64,000 nucleotides of DNA from Enoplolaimus lenunculus (taxonomy: Eukaryota; Nematoda; Enoplea; Enoplida; Thoracostomopsidae): assembly GCA_030248215.1 (NCBI GenBank), contig JASANG010004100.1:186001-250000 (forward strand). Direction: 5' to 3'. Each line of letters opens with the position of its first letter. The stretch's first letter is position 1. Made by a program: the position numbers and the translations under genes. This document shows, one piece after another, positions 1 to 11,215 of this stretch. The notes beneath the pieces were generated by a model, which made no database searches, was not told the origin of the DNA, and saw only the letters and a list, made by a program, of their open reading frames with translations.

Positions 1-540
1 TGCGAGGAATCTGAATAAATTGTTTACAAACCTCTAAAACCGATAATTAAGTTGTTAGCTAATAGATAATTTGCATATAAGCACAATTGATAAGCCTAAA
101 TTAGGCGTTTTTACAATGTTTCACCAATTATGAGGAATACCAGCAACCTAAATCCAGCAATAATGGGTTTTTGGGTGCGAGGAATCTAAATAAATTGTTT
201 ACAAACGTCCATAACCGTAGGACTTTTTACAATAATTCGCTAATTCAAAGTTAAAAGCAATCTAATTTCAGCACTAAAGGGTTTTTAGGAGGAAGAAATT
301 TGAATAAATTGGTTACAAACCTCCAGTACCGATAATCGAATAGTTAGCTAATAGCGGATTTGCATATTAGCTTAATCGACAGGACAAAATTAAGACTTTT
401 TAAATTATTTCAATAATTAATAGGGTGACTGAAAAGTTTTTGGGTGCGAGAATCTGAATAAATTGTTTACAAACCTCCAAAACCGAAAAATGAATAATTA
501 GCTAATAACTAATTTGTATATTACCTTAATTGCTTACATA
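1..540. repeat. Diverged tandem repeat array
   Basis: A unit beginning TGCGAGGAATCTGAATAAAT recurs at about 1, 176, 288 and 445, so spacings are near 175, 112 and 157 bases. Units share the block around TTGTTTACAAACCTC and then GTTAGCTAATA, and differ by internal deletions. The array probably continues left of the window. It lies in the intron upstream of the first recognisable transporter exon. No open frame or RNA signal is seen in it. Confidence 0.75.
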
Positions 541-693
541 TGTTCGAGCTTCGCTCAACTAATGTAGTCCCACTACGACTGGTTATAAAATGGTGTACGC
601 ACATGGAATAATACTGATTATCGAGTATTTGGATGTGTAGTAGGGTTAGCAATTTTGGAACAAAGTTTAGGAACCGCATGTGTCATTTTTCAG

Positions 694-3600
694 AGCATGG
701 CGAGAAGCGGCGATACTGAAACCAAAAGGTTTGAATTGGAATCCAATCGGCCGTTGTCTTCCAGCATACGTAAGTCACGTGCTTGAGTACTTCTGATCAG
801 TATAGTAAAAGCAGCCGGTGTGTACCTAATACACACGAGTGCCACCGAACTTGGTCATTTAGCGAGCCTGGGGTTCCCCATTGGGAACCAAGAAGGCTGT
901 GGACTTAGGCTTAGGTTTTATGTTAATGTCGACGCTATGGTTTAGTTTAGGCTTACGCTTGTTGGCAGGTCCATTAAATTAACATGGCATAAATATGCAT
1001 TGAACGGAGAAATTTATTGCTACAACTTGGAAATCGTTGAACAGCATAAGATAAGAGAAAGCGCAAATTAAGTTTCCTTCATACATGAATGTTTCTAAAT
1101 TTATAATCTTGTGTGAATGAATAGTATCGTAATTCGCGTCTCGTTTAGACGTGACAGCTGCAGTAACTATGGGCGATTCAGAGGTCACAGAAACGACCAG
1201 AATTCGGTATGTGATAATTGATTGTTCAAGTTGTCCATACATTGATACAATGGGCGTTAAGTGTTTACGAGACGTTTGTGTGGCATACAGAGAGATTGGA
1301 GTGACTGTATACCTTGCGTATGTAAAAGGTATGTTTGCAACGGGATATACATGATGGTGTTGTAAGTTAACCCAACAAACAGTGTGACCTAAATGAATTA
1401 CTGAATCATACATTTTACTGAGCGGGATGGTATGGTCGTTTAGCTATACAATCAGACACATGAATTCCAAACTTGCGTCATTAGTGTCCATGATGCATTT
1501 TAATATAATTTCTTGTGATTGCAGTGGCCGTGAGGCAATTTTTCGAAAGATACGATTTTTACGAAACCGTGCCGAAAACGCGCTTATTTGTAACTGTTCA
1601 AGATGCGGTAGCTGCTGCTTTGAGCGATGAACTTACAGCTATATCGCCAGATTTTGAGTAAGTTATTCCACAAACCGCTTGAGCACATGGTCAGTTTGCC
1701 CAAATGTAGTGAGTTGCCTGTGTGATTTGTTTTGTTCACTGCCGTTACATTTATAGCTTACAAAATTGGGTGTACGGTATCTAATTCCTGTGTGAAACAT
1801 TATTCTACAACTTGCAGCAACGACAGAAACAACCGCTATGCTATCACTGCATGGTATGCTGGAAAATCCTACACACTGAGTCCAGAAGACCCCGTTTTAA
1901 ACATATCCAAACTATTGCTTTTTGAACAACATGTGATTCATGTTGAAATTTTAAACTCAGTTTATAGTAACTTTTATTCACATGTTAATTTACAATGTTA
2001 TAAATTTTCGTGTACTCAAAATTTTTTATGTATATGAAAAGCCTATGTTTATTCTAGGGTTTGCCCACTTTAAGACTGGTGGTAGCCTTAAAAACTGCGA
2101 AATATAGACTTAGGCTTGGAATAAGTATTACGTTTAGGATAAGGATTAGGTTTGGGCTTACAGTTCGGTTTAGGCTTAGTCGTAGCCGGAAGTTGGCAGA
2201 CGTTTATAATTAACATGAGTCAAATGTTGGCAAAATACAAAATCAGTGATAATTCAAGTTCAGAATGAGGACTTGAATAATCACGAAACAAAAACTAAGT
2301 TATCCTATTTATGTGAATAGTATTTCGGCTTGCGTTTTACCTCTTGCCCCTTTCTGCTTGCATTCTTAGGTATTTGTATTTTAACAATAATTTTTTGATT
2401 AGTTTCACTCAGATTTTGTGCTGTTTTATATACCATATTAAGATCATAGATTTTGTTGTTTCGCCGTGCTTCAACGGTTGTTGCCGTCGATACTGCAAGT
2501 AGGGTACAGTTGGGAAATGTTTTCGTATAAAAGCAAGAAAAAGCGTAATTAAGGGTGCTAGCTCGTGTGTGTGTGAGCTCTATTGCAGTGGGCATCACAT
2601 TCACCTAGAACGATTGACTTGCATCGTTAATATCCTATATTTCCAGATAGCTTCGCTAACATCCTATGCCACGTTGTTCATTTTTTATTTCCAGGTATCC
2701 GGAATGTGTTATCACAAGTAGTGATCAAGCAATATCCATGTCTGATATACCATGCCACTTTTAACACTAAAAATAATAACATATTTTATTATTCTTATTT
2801 CGTTTTCCTGAGCAGCTTTATTGTTTTTGGTATTATTTTGTATTTTTTCATTGACTCATTTGCATAGATCGTGTGTACTCACAGTATGGTAATTGGTACG
2901 TGTACACTACTCCCAAATTTAAGATTAAAATTTATGCTAAGGTAAGCCTTATACAAAGCATAAGCCTAAGTCTGTGAAAGGAAGTGTACAGGAGCCGGTG
3001 GATTTAAAGGGAAGCTTGCAGTAAGTCTGGTGGATCAAAACGCTGTTCGAGTTTTGCTCTTAAAAACTAAAAATGTGCGCTTGGGCCGTGTATGTACATA
3101 GCTGCAAAACCTGTGATATAACGAAACATGAATAAATATTCTGAACTTTCTTCCGAGCAAAAGAGTATTTGATTATGGATTAAGAGTTAGTTTACAATAG
3201 CTCAGTTTTTGATTGGCAAACGCGTATTTATGAACCTGTCTGATATAGCTGTTGGTTGATTTCATTCATTATTTGAAGCGCGAGGCAAAATTTATTTGAT
3301 AACGTTTCGTTTAACTATTCCCTTATACACTGACTAAATATTAACATACGTAGCGTAAGCTTCGATTTCACAAGTTCTGGAGATTGCAAAGTTTGTTTAA
3401 AACTTCAGTCGTGTCAGACTTCTACTTTAGTACCAGTTTCTCGCAAATTTTGGCAATATAATTCGTTCCCTAGTAAATGCCCGTCTTGTACTTAGGGACT
3501 GTTTCATAGTGACCGTATGTGGAACAGGAGATCTAGTGTAATGAATATTCGTGGTCTACATACTATTTGGTCGGTTTTCTCTCAATTTATCTACCTAACG

Positions 3601-5391
3601 ATAACATTTTTCAATTTATTGATGATCAAATTAGTTGCGCATGTGCTTTGGGTTTCGAAGCAATTTTGTAACTTCAAATACTTGGTATTGCTTTATTGAC
3701 ATTTTTTGCAACCTATCCTACATCAGCGTACATTGAAAAATATTTAAATTTTCGTTTGTTGATAAAATTATTTTATTTTAACTGATGTTCCAGTAGAAGC
3801 TTTTAGAAATTCACTTTTTGGAAGTTGGCTTTCGATATGCATTGTTCTTTCGGCCCATGTAAGTATCAGGGGTGGAACGTTTTCATTTGTTTAGGCTTAG
3901 TTATAAGTTCATTGTTACATCTTGGTTTAAGGATTGCTTGTACTACGTAGTGTTCTATCCGTGTTCTATACATACGCCGTTCTTTCTGTCGGTCGTTTTC
4001 TTTAATTTTAGTCGCTAGGCGTATTCGCGTCTTTAATTTTGAATACATTATAAATATAACCAGTTTGTCTGACTTGTTCAACATCATTTTTCTGCCAACG
4101 GTGTCCAGAATTATGTGGATGAACCAATTGGCTGATAAACTTATGTCTTTTTGTAAGTGTTTGTTCGTGGATTTTGTATTGAAATCTTAACTTTCTCACT
4201 GGTTAGTTAGCATGTTCTAATTGTTAGCAGTTGAATATATTATTTAAATGCATACGGTTCAAACAGTGTTGTGGATATAGAGTGTATATGCGATATTTCA
4301 AAATCCATGCTATTCATAGTTAAAATTAATTTTCAAAGTCTTTTTAGCAAAAGGTTAATGCCGCTTAACATTGTCAATTGCTGTTTGCTTTTTTTGATTG
4401 TGCCTTGACTATTTGAAGCGAGGCTTATAAAGCCCTATGTAATTGTGCAAATTTCGGCAGCGAGTACTCGCAGTTGTAATTTGCACGTGCAATTTCTGAA
4501 CAGAAAGAACTTGAAGCTGCAACTTTTAGTCGAAAACACTGGAAGGGCATCATGAAATGTTAGTGTCTTGTAGATAAGAAAACTTTTGCACAGCAATTCA
4601 AAACACCTGGACGTGCATCGGCCGAGTTATGGTAAGCAGGGGCGTATGTGACCTCGTGTTTGAATGTGAGTGTCCGATTGGTTAAAACATAAGAGTAAGT
4701 ACTGAACAAAATATAAGCCCATTTGCTTTTGTTTGCATACTTTCCGTTCGTCCAAAGCGCGATAGCTTTTTAAAATTTTGATTTTGAGTTTTGAATGAGC
4801 ATATTGATTAGAACAGTTGCAAAAACAGTTAAAACACTGATGAATTTTGTCAACATTTGAAGAAACATTTCCGTAGTGGCTCTATAAAGTATAGCATTCA
4901 ACTAACAATTGTGAGATTTATGTAAGGGATACCTTTCAGAAAGCGATTAAAACCCGGATCTTCAGATTTCTCTACACAACTATCTTGTGCAGGCCCTTGA
5001 GAGTGCTGGGAACTCTTTAACAGACATTTTATACGATAGCAAATTATGTATATATGCAAGATAACTTGTATGACGTTTGGAAATAAACGCAGCTTACCGT
5101 GCACAGTTTCTATAACATTGCCTATTCCAAAGTATATGTTAAAATTTTTTAACCCCGGGGCGAGGTGGGATGCCCGCCTATTTTGACCTGATCCCACCCC
5201 GCATCCCGTGGGGATCCCCATCCCCATTTCATCCATGGTAATAATGAACTTAACTTTTTAGGCCTCAACAAGCTGATCTGGATACTACGTTGAATGATCA
5301 ACTAAATGAACCAATTCATTCTGATGACAGTGACTCGTCAGGTGACGATGTTTTCCATAGTGTTTCAGATTCCAACATAATTTCTCTTTGA
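694..5391 (+). CDS. SLC26/SulP anion transporter, 3' part (STAS domain)
   Basis: This is the C-terminal cytoplasmic part of a plasma-membrane anion exchanger of the SLC26/SulP family. The transmembrane exons lie left of the window. Exons are 694-769, 1149-1328, 1525-1657 and 5262-5391, all bounded by AG and GT and joined in phase (ends in phase 1, 1, 2). The first exon gives a polar linker typical of the variable loop in metazoan STAS domains. Exon 2 gives the STAS core strand and helix (VIIDCSSCPYIDTMGVKCL, then a segment with YREIGVTVYLA). Exon 3 gives FFERYDFYETVPKTRLFVTV and QDAVAAAL, the usual end of the domain. The last exon encodes an acidic, serine-rich tail ending SNIISL and TGA at 5389-5391. 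The tail has no recognised domain; the final ISL could fit a class II PDZ ligand (weak). The last intron is 3.6 kb and holds telomere-like tracts. Reading through the donor at 1658 gives a stop at once. Family assignment is confident; the paralogue is not known. Confidence 0.88.
884..975. repeat. Degenerate TTAGGC-like tract (family A remnant)
   Basis: Intronic stretch with GACTTAGGCTTAGG and TTTAGGCTTACGC in a setting like the inner part of family A. No clear terminal repeats remain. Confidence 0.4.
2083..2200. repeat. Degenerate TTAGGC-like tract
   Basis: Irregular hexamer tract (ACTTAGGCTTGG, GGATTAGGTTTGGGCTTAC, GGTTTAGGCTTAG). It resembles the inside of family A but has no recognisable termini, so it is either an old copy or independently grown. 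Confidence 0.5.
3852..3905 (+). mobile_element. Family A MITE, truncated left end
   Basis: Starts GGCCCATGTAAGTATCAGGG, followed by a GGAACG block and one TTTAGGCTTAG unit, then family A similarity stops. Only the left terminal repeat is preserved. Confidence 0.65.
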
Positions 5392-6261
5392 GCTTGTGGC
5401 AGGATCTATCCAGATATCCGTTTCCGGTACAAATCGGTGTCCGTTTCCGTTTTTGTTATGGAAATAACAGAAGTTATATTAATTTTGCATTCAAAAAGCA
5501 AAACTTTATATTAAATATATACAATCTCCGAGCGATCATTGGCGAGCAGTCATTTTTGTAACAATCATGTTGCAAGAAACCTTTTAGATTTGCGGGACAC
5601 ATAAATTCTACGTATCCCACTTTAAATGTCAAATAAAATGCCGAAAAATCAAAATCGCCAATTGCAAACATGAACTTTATTTTGTGCGTTAGAATTTTAT
5701 TTTGTGAAGTGAAATTGTGTTCTGTTTTTAGTGTTTTAGTATTTTACATCGCTGTATAAGCCATATATACGCAACAGTAGTCTGTAAAATAAAATGTCTT
5801 AGATCAGAAAAGTTAAGTCTGTGCCGTACATACCTCTTGTGCACTGCACAAATATTGAAACTTAATGCACAGGCTTGGGCAAGAATTTTTCTAAACCATA
5901 GGCCAAAGCGTGTGTGTGGGGAATGTATGCAGCTCGTATACATACGTGAACTCACGCTACTTATGATTGCGTGTTAACGGCGAAATTGCTGTGTGGTACT
6001 GATTTTAAAACCTTCATAAAAGGTAGGTGAAAACGCCGCCAAGAAACAATATCTATATCTGCCGCATAAATCTTAATTTCGAAAACAAAAATTATCAGAA
6101 GCTTCAATGAAACAGTTGCTTCTCGATAATAAAATTAATTCACCAACTACTTGTAGCACCAAAAGATACCTCAAAATATCCCACCCGGGCATGTTGATAA
6201 AGTGCGTGCGCTACGAAACAAAACGAGATAATTTAGAGCTGGCAAACAAGTATAGAGTTGT
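5392..6261. other. Intergenic DNA downstream of the SLC26 gene
   Basis: AT-rich sequence. AATAAA at about 5632-5637 could serve as the poly(A) signal of the transporter (position only). A short stretch at about 5413-5455 with CCGTTTCCGG resembles the inside of family C. Nothing else recognised. Confidence 0.4.
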
Positions 6262-6602
6262 CAGGGTGCAACCGGAGGTGAAAAATATCGGAGGCGGAAG
6301 TCAACGAAACTTGCCGGAGGTGAGGTGAAATTAGGTAGTAAAAATGACGGTGAATCAGTTAATTTCGGTCAATATCTGTAATATGTTAAGTTGTTTGATT
6401 TTACGCCAATTTTCTGCGAAATTTCGGAAATTCTTTCCGGAAAATTGTGACAGAAGTAAAAACAAACGCGCTATAAACATAAATTTTGCAAAATTATGCA
6501 AAATTTTACTACCAAAATTGCCGGAACCTCCGGCAAAAATTATACCAGAACCGGAGGCCGATTTTCTGCCGGAGCCTGAGGCAGACCTCCGGTTGTACCC
6601 TG
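6262..6602. mobile_element. Family C hAT-like MITE
   Basis: Begins CAGGGTGCAACCGG and ends CCGGTTGTACCCTG, an inverted pair. Flanks AGAGTTGT and ATAGTTAT match at 6 of 8 bases, which fits an old 8-bp target duplication. Rich in GCCGGA and CCGGAG words next to both ends. No transposase is encoded. The CAGGG end and 8-bp duplication are typical of the hAT superfamily (established), so non-autonomous hAT is the likely class. Confidence 0.8.
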
Positions 6603-7440
6603 ATAGTTATTGATGAAAATTTAGGCAATCATCTATATACGGTTCAAAAGCACAGGATTTCTACATGGATTGAAATTTCTGATAAGTTGCAAAGCGCAAC
6701 AGGTGAATGCCCGAGCCGGAGGTGAGGCTAAATTAAGTAATTGATAAGCGGCGCTTTAGCGAGCTCTCTAAACGTTAGGGCAAAATTTGAAGTTTTGACT
6801 GCTGCCATTTCTCAAAAAACTAATTGTCTAACTATAACTTTTTCGTTTTTGAAAAGATTTGAAGTATTTCCGATTGGCTTTTTTTATCTCCGCCTGTTTT
6901 TTCTCCGAATCTGCTAGTTAATTTTCAACGATGACTGCATCCGTTCAAGACCTATTCAGCTTTATAACGAACGCAAACAAACTTTATTTCATATAAAACA
7001 AGTATATACTATAGCTACACAATACTACACACTATCGCCTTTAAACAGCCACATTGGCCAAATTTCGATAAAGAATGCATTTTGAATGCTGCAATCCTTA
7101 AAGCCCACAAAGCCTCCAACCGCAAAACAATGAATCAGTAACGGGGGTTCACACTTAAATAATTTTGGCAATAGTATATCTAATAACCTAACCCACACCG
7201 ACTTTACAGATGTTTAAACACTGATGCATGATAACTGAAACCACGACTCAAACTAAACTGTCCAGAAGCAGACTAGGATAGGCAGCCATTTGCATCGTAA
7301 CAAGAAATGTGTCGTGTACACAACGAATTTCCGAATTTGCACCATATATGTACAAAAATGAAAAAACAACGTATAGTATATATGTATACATATCTAACAT
7401 AAAATCATTATAGTAAATTGAATATATACTAAATATATTA
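6603..7440. other. Intergenic DNA
   Basis: AT-rich sequence between a family C element and the candidate exon at 7441. I see no gene, RNA or repeat structure that I can support. Confidence 0.4.
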
Positions 7441-7547
7441 CTATGGCGGAACAGCCATGGGTTCTTTTAGCTTCTTTCCATCCTCCCATTTGAACAACTT
7501 GATATTGCTTGATGATGAAAGCTTCTCAGCATCTTCTCTTGCCTTAC
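7441..7547 (-). CDS. Candidate orphan 3' terminal exon, product unknown
   Basis: On the minus strand a TTGCTTCAG acceptor is followed by 35 codons to a TAG at 7443-7441. The peptide is lysine-rich and coding-like, with AREDAEKL, then NIKLFKWEDGKKLKEPMAV and a PP end. I do not recognise the family. It requires one base from an upstream exon. No matching exon was found up to 14 kb. The next gene upstream on this strand is kinesin, whose penultimate donor at 14469 has the same phase, so an alternative kinesin tail is formally possible. CAGGTAAGG at the same place could instead be a donor of an exon lying higher up. It could also be a fragment of a captured or dead gene. Confidence 0.35.
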
Positions 7548-8571
7548 CTGAAGCAATAAATTTTCAACATTGGATATTGGCCAATAGTCAAAAGCAACAC
7601 AGCTTTTACTAGCGGCACCTTAAGCGACCTTGATGCGCAAATTTAGTGATGAAACCATACAGCTGACTGATTATCCACTGCCAAGATATTTCTACTATCC
7701 CACCGAAATAATTCATAAAATGTCACAGTATCATATTAATCCGACGTTTAACAATCGAAAAAGATTTATATACTTAGAAGAATAGTTGGAGTACAACACA
7801 GGCTTAATCATTGGCGTAAGTTTTGCGCATCTTGAAATTTTTCGACACCACTTGGAGGGCGCAGACATACTGGCGCCGTCATTGGCTATGTTGTAAGCCA
7901 ATGTGCTCCTTACCCACAATTACTAATTAGCGTACGAGCTCGCGTTACCGGCCACGTGACAATTACTGTTTTATAACAAGTTTATACGCTAATTAAAACC
8001 AACGCGAGTTAGATTGTGTAATTAAATTTAATTGGATAGTGAGCTTTACACGAAAGTTTAAGACATCAATGCTTAGCCTCGTCCAGCTCAATTGGCGTAA
8101 TAGCAGTTTTGTCTATGACACATGCATAAGCCAAAAGTTATTTAGTCAGATCAGTTGCACCCAGCATCAATACTGTTTACGCATCAGCCTACTGATGACA
8201 GCTATTACCTTTGAGTGCACGTCGAACACAACTTGATGCTATCTGAGAATATCTAATATAGTTAATGCCTGCTTGACGCCAAAACGACATGCTGATTTAA
8301 CATACGACTGTAATATAAATTTAACAACTGCCTTTAAAATACAACACTTTCCTGCATATACAGTACAGCGAAAGACGCTTTGCGCTATGCGGGCTCACAA
8401 CCCGAAGTTAACGTTTTAGAACCGTGGGAACCAGATCACGAATATTGATTCGAAAACAACGTGAAATTCAAATCGAGTTTTATATCTCACTGGCATACGA
8501 TTACAACATTTGCCAGTATAATATTCACACGGGGCCTTTGCCTTGAACCTCACCAGTCCTAGTAAAATGAT
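7548..8571. other. Intergenic DNA
   Basis: No recognised gene. A plus-strand stretch near 7660-7728 reads open as a tyrosine- and proline-rich peptide (LTDYPLPRYFYYP), without splice sites or family match, so it is not called. Confidence 0.3.
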
Positions 8572-8745
8572 TCTTTGCCGATACATTTTGCACATAACAG
8601 TGAGCTCGAATGCTATCAATTTCGTTTGTTGGCGTACCTACATGGTGCATCCTGCCAGGGAAGCTGTTATTTCTTTTGCGTTTGTTTGAAAAAATTAATT
8701 GAAATGAACCATTCTCATAAGATTAGGGAATAATATTATGGTTGT
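8572..8745. mobile_element. Family D fragment
   Basis: The block from TTCTTTGCCGATAC through GCTATCAATTTCGTTT to ATGGTTGTTAG matches the interior of the family D elements at 17450 and 33325. The ATCGGC-rich ends are missing. Confidence 0.6.
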
Positions 8746-8751
8746 TAGCAA

Positions 8752-9035
8752 GGTACAACCAGAAGTCTATCTGCGGCTCCGGCAGAAAACCGACCTTCGG
8801 CTAAGGCAGAATTTTTGGTGGACGTTCCGGCAATTTCGGTAATGAAATTTTGCGCAGTTTTTACAAAATTTTAGCTTTATGCACACGTTTCAGGAAAATT
8901 GCTAAGATTCCATAAAAAAAATTAGCGGAAAACCAAGAAATTAACAAATTGACATTTTAAATACTTAATTTTGCCTCAACTACGGTTCCGGCAAATTTTA
9001 TTGACCTCCGGCTCCGGTATTTTTCGCCTTCGGTG
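8752..9035. mobile_element. Degenerate family C copy
   Basis: Starts near GGTACAACCAGAAG and carries GGCTCCGGCAGAAAA, then a reversed GACCTCCGGCTCCGG end. The order of inner words is like the element at 6262, but the terminal CAGGG is lost. Confidence 0.55.
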
Positions 9036-9080
9036 GCATATTGGTTGTTAGGGTTCAAGTCTTCCATATATAATGATGTT

Positions 9081-9440
9081 CTGTAGTGACCCGAATAACA
9101 GGGGGACTGATATTTATTTGGCCTCTCCAGAGGGTACCCCCCTTGTTATTCGGTTACGGACTATTATTTTCAACCCACGCTCCGCCGCCCTTCGTTACAG
9201 ATATATATCCGGTACTGCAATTATCCGTTGAATTAAATGTTTATTTGTCTTGTGTCAATAGCTTGAGCGATAATACAAGGTTTTAGGAATGTACTTTCAA
9301 AATTTAAGTACGCTTTAAAGTTTCGAACTCAAATTATTTGGTCCTGGAGTTATTTAGGCGCTACAATTTGGGGTTAATTGACATTTATGGTCTCCAATTA
9401 GGGTTTAAGGACTCTATCCGCTTACAGACTCTTAATACAT
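9081..9440. mobile_element. Family F element, right end degraded
   Basis: Begins CTGTAGTGACCCGAATAA, then a block with GGCCTCTCCAGAGGGTACC and GCCGCCCTTCGTTAC. The same order of blocks is seen in the intact copy at 38882. The matching right terminal repeat is not preserved. Confidence 0.65.
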
Positions 9441-9570
9441 ATATTATAAACTGTTTCATTTGATATATATTTATTGTTTAGAAACAAATTTTTATAAATA
9501 CTATAGGATAGCTTAATACAACAAAGGGGACCATTGCTGGAGCGACAAAAACAAAACAAGATACCTAAAC

Positions 9571-9825
9571 AGGGTGCAACCGGAGGTGAAAAATACTGAA
9601 ACCCAACAAAATATGCCGCAGCCGGTTTGTTTACGCCGTCCGCTCGAATTATACTTCCGTAATTGTTAAAAACCAACACGCGAACTTTAATCAATGTTTA
9701 AAAGCGTAATAAATCATCAGAATGCCTTTACCACATCATCAAAACACATCTAAAAGACAACCCATGCTTTAGAGTGGCATACGCATAAGTGATGCAAACA
9801 CTATAAAATTAACAGGGTGCAACCT
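9571..9825. mobile_element. Family C fragments in tandem
   Basis: CAGGGTGCAACCGGAGGTG at 9571 is followed by GCCGCAGCCGG, and a second CAGGGTGCAACC lies at about 9813. Both are left ends facing the same way, so this looks like remains of two insertions or of one rearranged copy. Confidence 0.5.
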
Positions 9826-9853
9826 CAACCTGCTTGATTTATCTTGAAAGCTT

Positions 9854-9990
9854 CGCCCAATGTAAAAAACAGGGGCGGAACCGTATTATCAGCATATTCC
9901 CAAGCCTAAGCCTAAGCGCAAGAATGAGCATATTCCTAAGCCTAAGCCAAGCAATAAATTAGTCTAAAGCTTAACCTTACCTTAACTTTT
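9854..9990 (+). mobile_element. Family A MITE, right end lost
   Basis: Degraded left end CGCCCAATGTAAAAAACAGG, then GCATATTCCCAAGCC, two TAAGCC arrays split by an AATGAGCATATTCC spacer, then the ATTAGTCTAAAGCTTAA block. The right terminal repeat is missing. Confidence 0.75.
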
Positions 9991-11028
9991 ACATACTTTT
10001 CGCGTCTACAAATATTTGCATGTGTAACGACTTTGTATAGCTTAGGCCACCGAAGGAAGGAACTGTTAGAAACCTTCTAATATTCGAACGCCGTTTACTA
10101 CTTGAATTGAATTAATTATCCGGCACCGACATTTTCTATGTCCTGTTGCGCCCTGCAAAATATGTTTCATTTAAGCTTGGAAACCGTTGCCTTTTAACCC
10201 ACAAGCAGCGTCGCCGAATAGCTCTAGAAATGTAAAACTAAACTTGAAAACGTTTAGTTATTCAGCTAATTAGATGTTGTTTTGAAATCGCCAGCAGAAT
10301 ACCCCAAAGATTATTAAGAACAAAACCTTTCAATCCGGAACAAGCATCCGAAGGAACGTAACAGCTAACAAGTTGGTGAATCCGAAAGTCCCTCCGTCAC
10401 GGTATCATAAGCAGGACCTACGCTAACTATAAGAGCCTCCTGTTCTCTAAGCCTAAGTCCAAACCATCCCAGTTTCCGTGTTTCCCAGTCTCCCTGTCTA
10501 CTTGTATGCTGTCTCCTATAGTTAAAGATTGACCATATGTATGGTGCAATCGACTCCGCCTCGTATCCATTGTACACAAATAAATAATACATTAGTTCGT
10601 ACCCAAATATATAATGCTGTAAACCGGATCACAAAACTAGCATTATTTTGGCTGAACCATTGCATTAAATTTACAACTTTATATTGAATTGAAAAATCAT
10701 AAACTCTAAAACCAAGCTAATTCATTTTGCGGTTTAGGTACCTATTTTATGCAACCCCCGTGAACAATCACAGCAAATCCGCCGACTCACAGCACCATTC
10801 TGAACAAATACTAAGCATCGAATGCATAATTCCAAAATACATAAAAGCACGATTGAGATTCTACCAAATTTTAATATTTATATAATTCATTCCAATAGAC
10901 AATGCAGCATTGTTCACACTGTGATCAATAAGTTAATTGGTGAAAAATTACAACTGAAACTAAAATACAATAATATTCAATACTTATATCACAATAATAT
11001 TTAGCAGCATTTTGCACATAGCTCATTC
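9991..11028. other. Intergenic DNA
   Basis: No gene or clear element. One short TTCTCTAAGCCTAAGTCC stretch at about 10443 is telomere-like. Confidence 0.35.
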
Positions 11029-11215
11029 GGCCCATGCATAGAACAGGGCCGGAACAGTAATATAAGCATATTACTAAGCCTAAGTCTAAGCCTAAGCGTA
11101 AGGATGAGCCAGCCTATTCCTAAGCTTAAACCTAAGCAAAAAATAGTCTAAAGCGTAAACTGACTCTATTAAAGCCCCTCCGGAACAGGATCCGGCTCTG
11201 TTCTATACATGGGCC
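11029..11215 (+). mobile_element. Family A MITE, complete
   Basis: Runs from GGCCCATGCATAGAACAGGG to its inverted match CTGTTCTATACATGGGCC. Flanks GCTCATTC and ATTCATTC match at 6 of 8. Inside, TAAGCC arrays are split by a GTAAGGATGAG spacer and followed by TAGTCTAAAGCG. This copy belongs to a subtype with TATAGAACAGGGCCGG ends, shared with the copies at 46455 and 55667. Confidence 0.85.

Larger units (their letters stand above)
1658..5261 (+). other. Last intron of the SLC26 gene
   Basis: A 3.6-kb intron with GTAAGT donor and TTTTTAG acceptor. It holds TTAGGC-like tracts at about 2083-2200 and 2937-2975 and one family A end at 3852-3905. I see no exon-like open segment with splice sites in the rest. 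Confidence 0.6.

Noticed and set aside
1-540. CRISPR-like repeat array
   Set aside because: Units are long and uneven (112-175 bases), lack the short-repeat/unique-spacer pattern, and the genes are eukaryotic with introns.
979-1413. 144-codon open frame on the minus strand
   Set aside because: It lies across the SLC26 STAS exon, whose plus-strand translation matches the family; this is its shadow.
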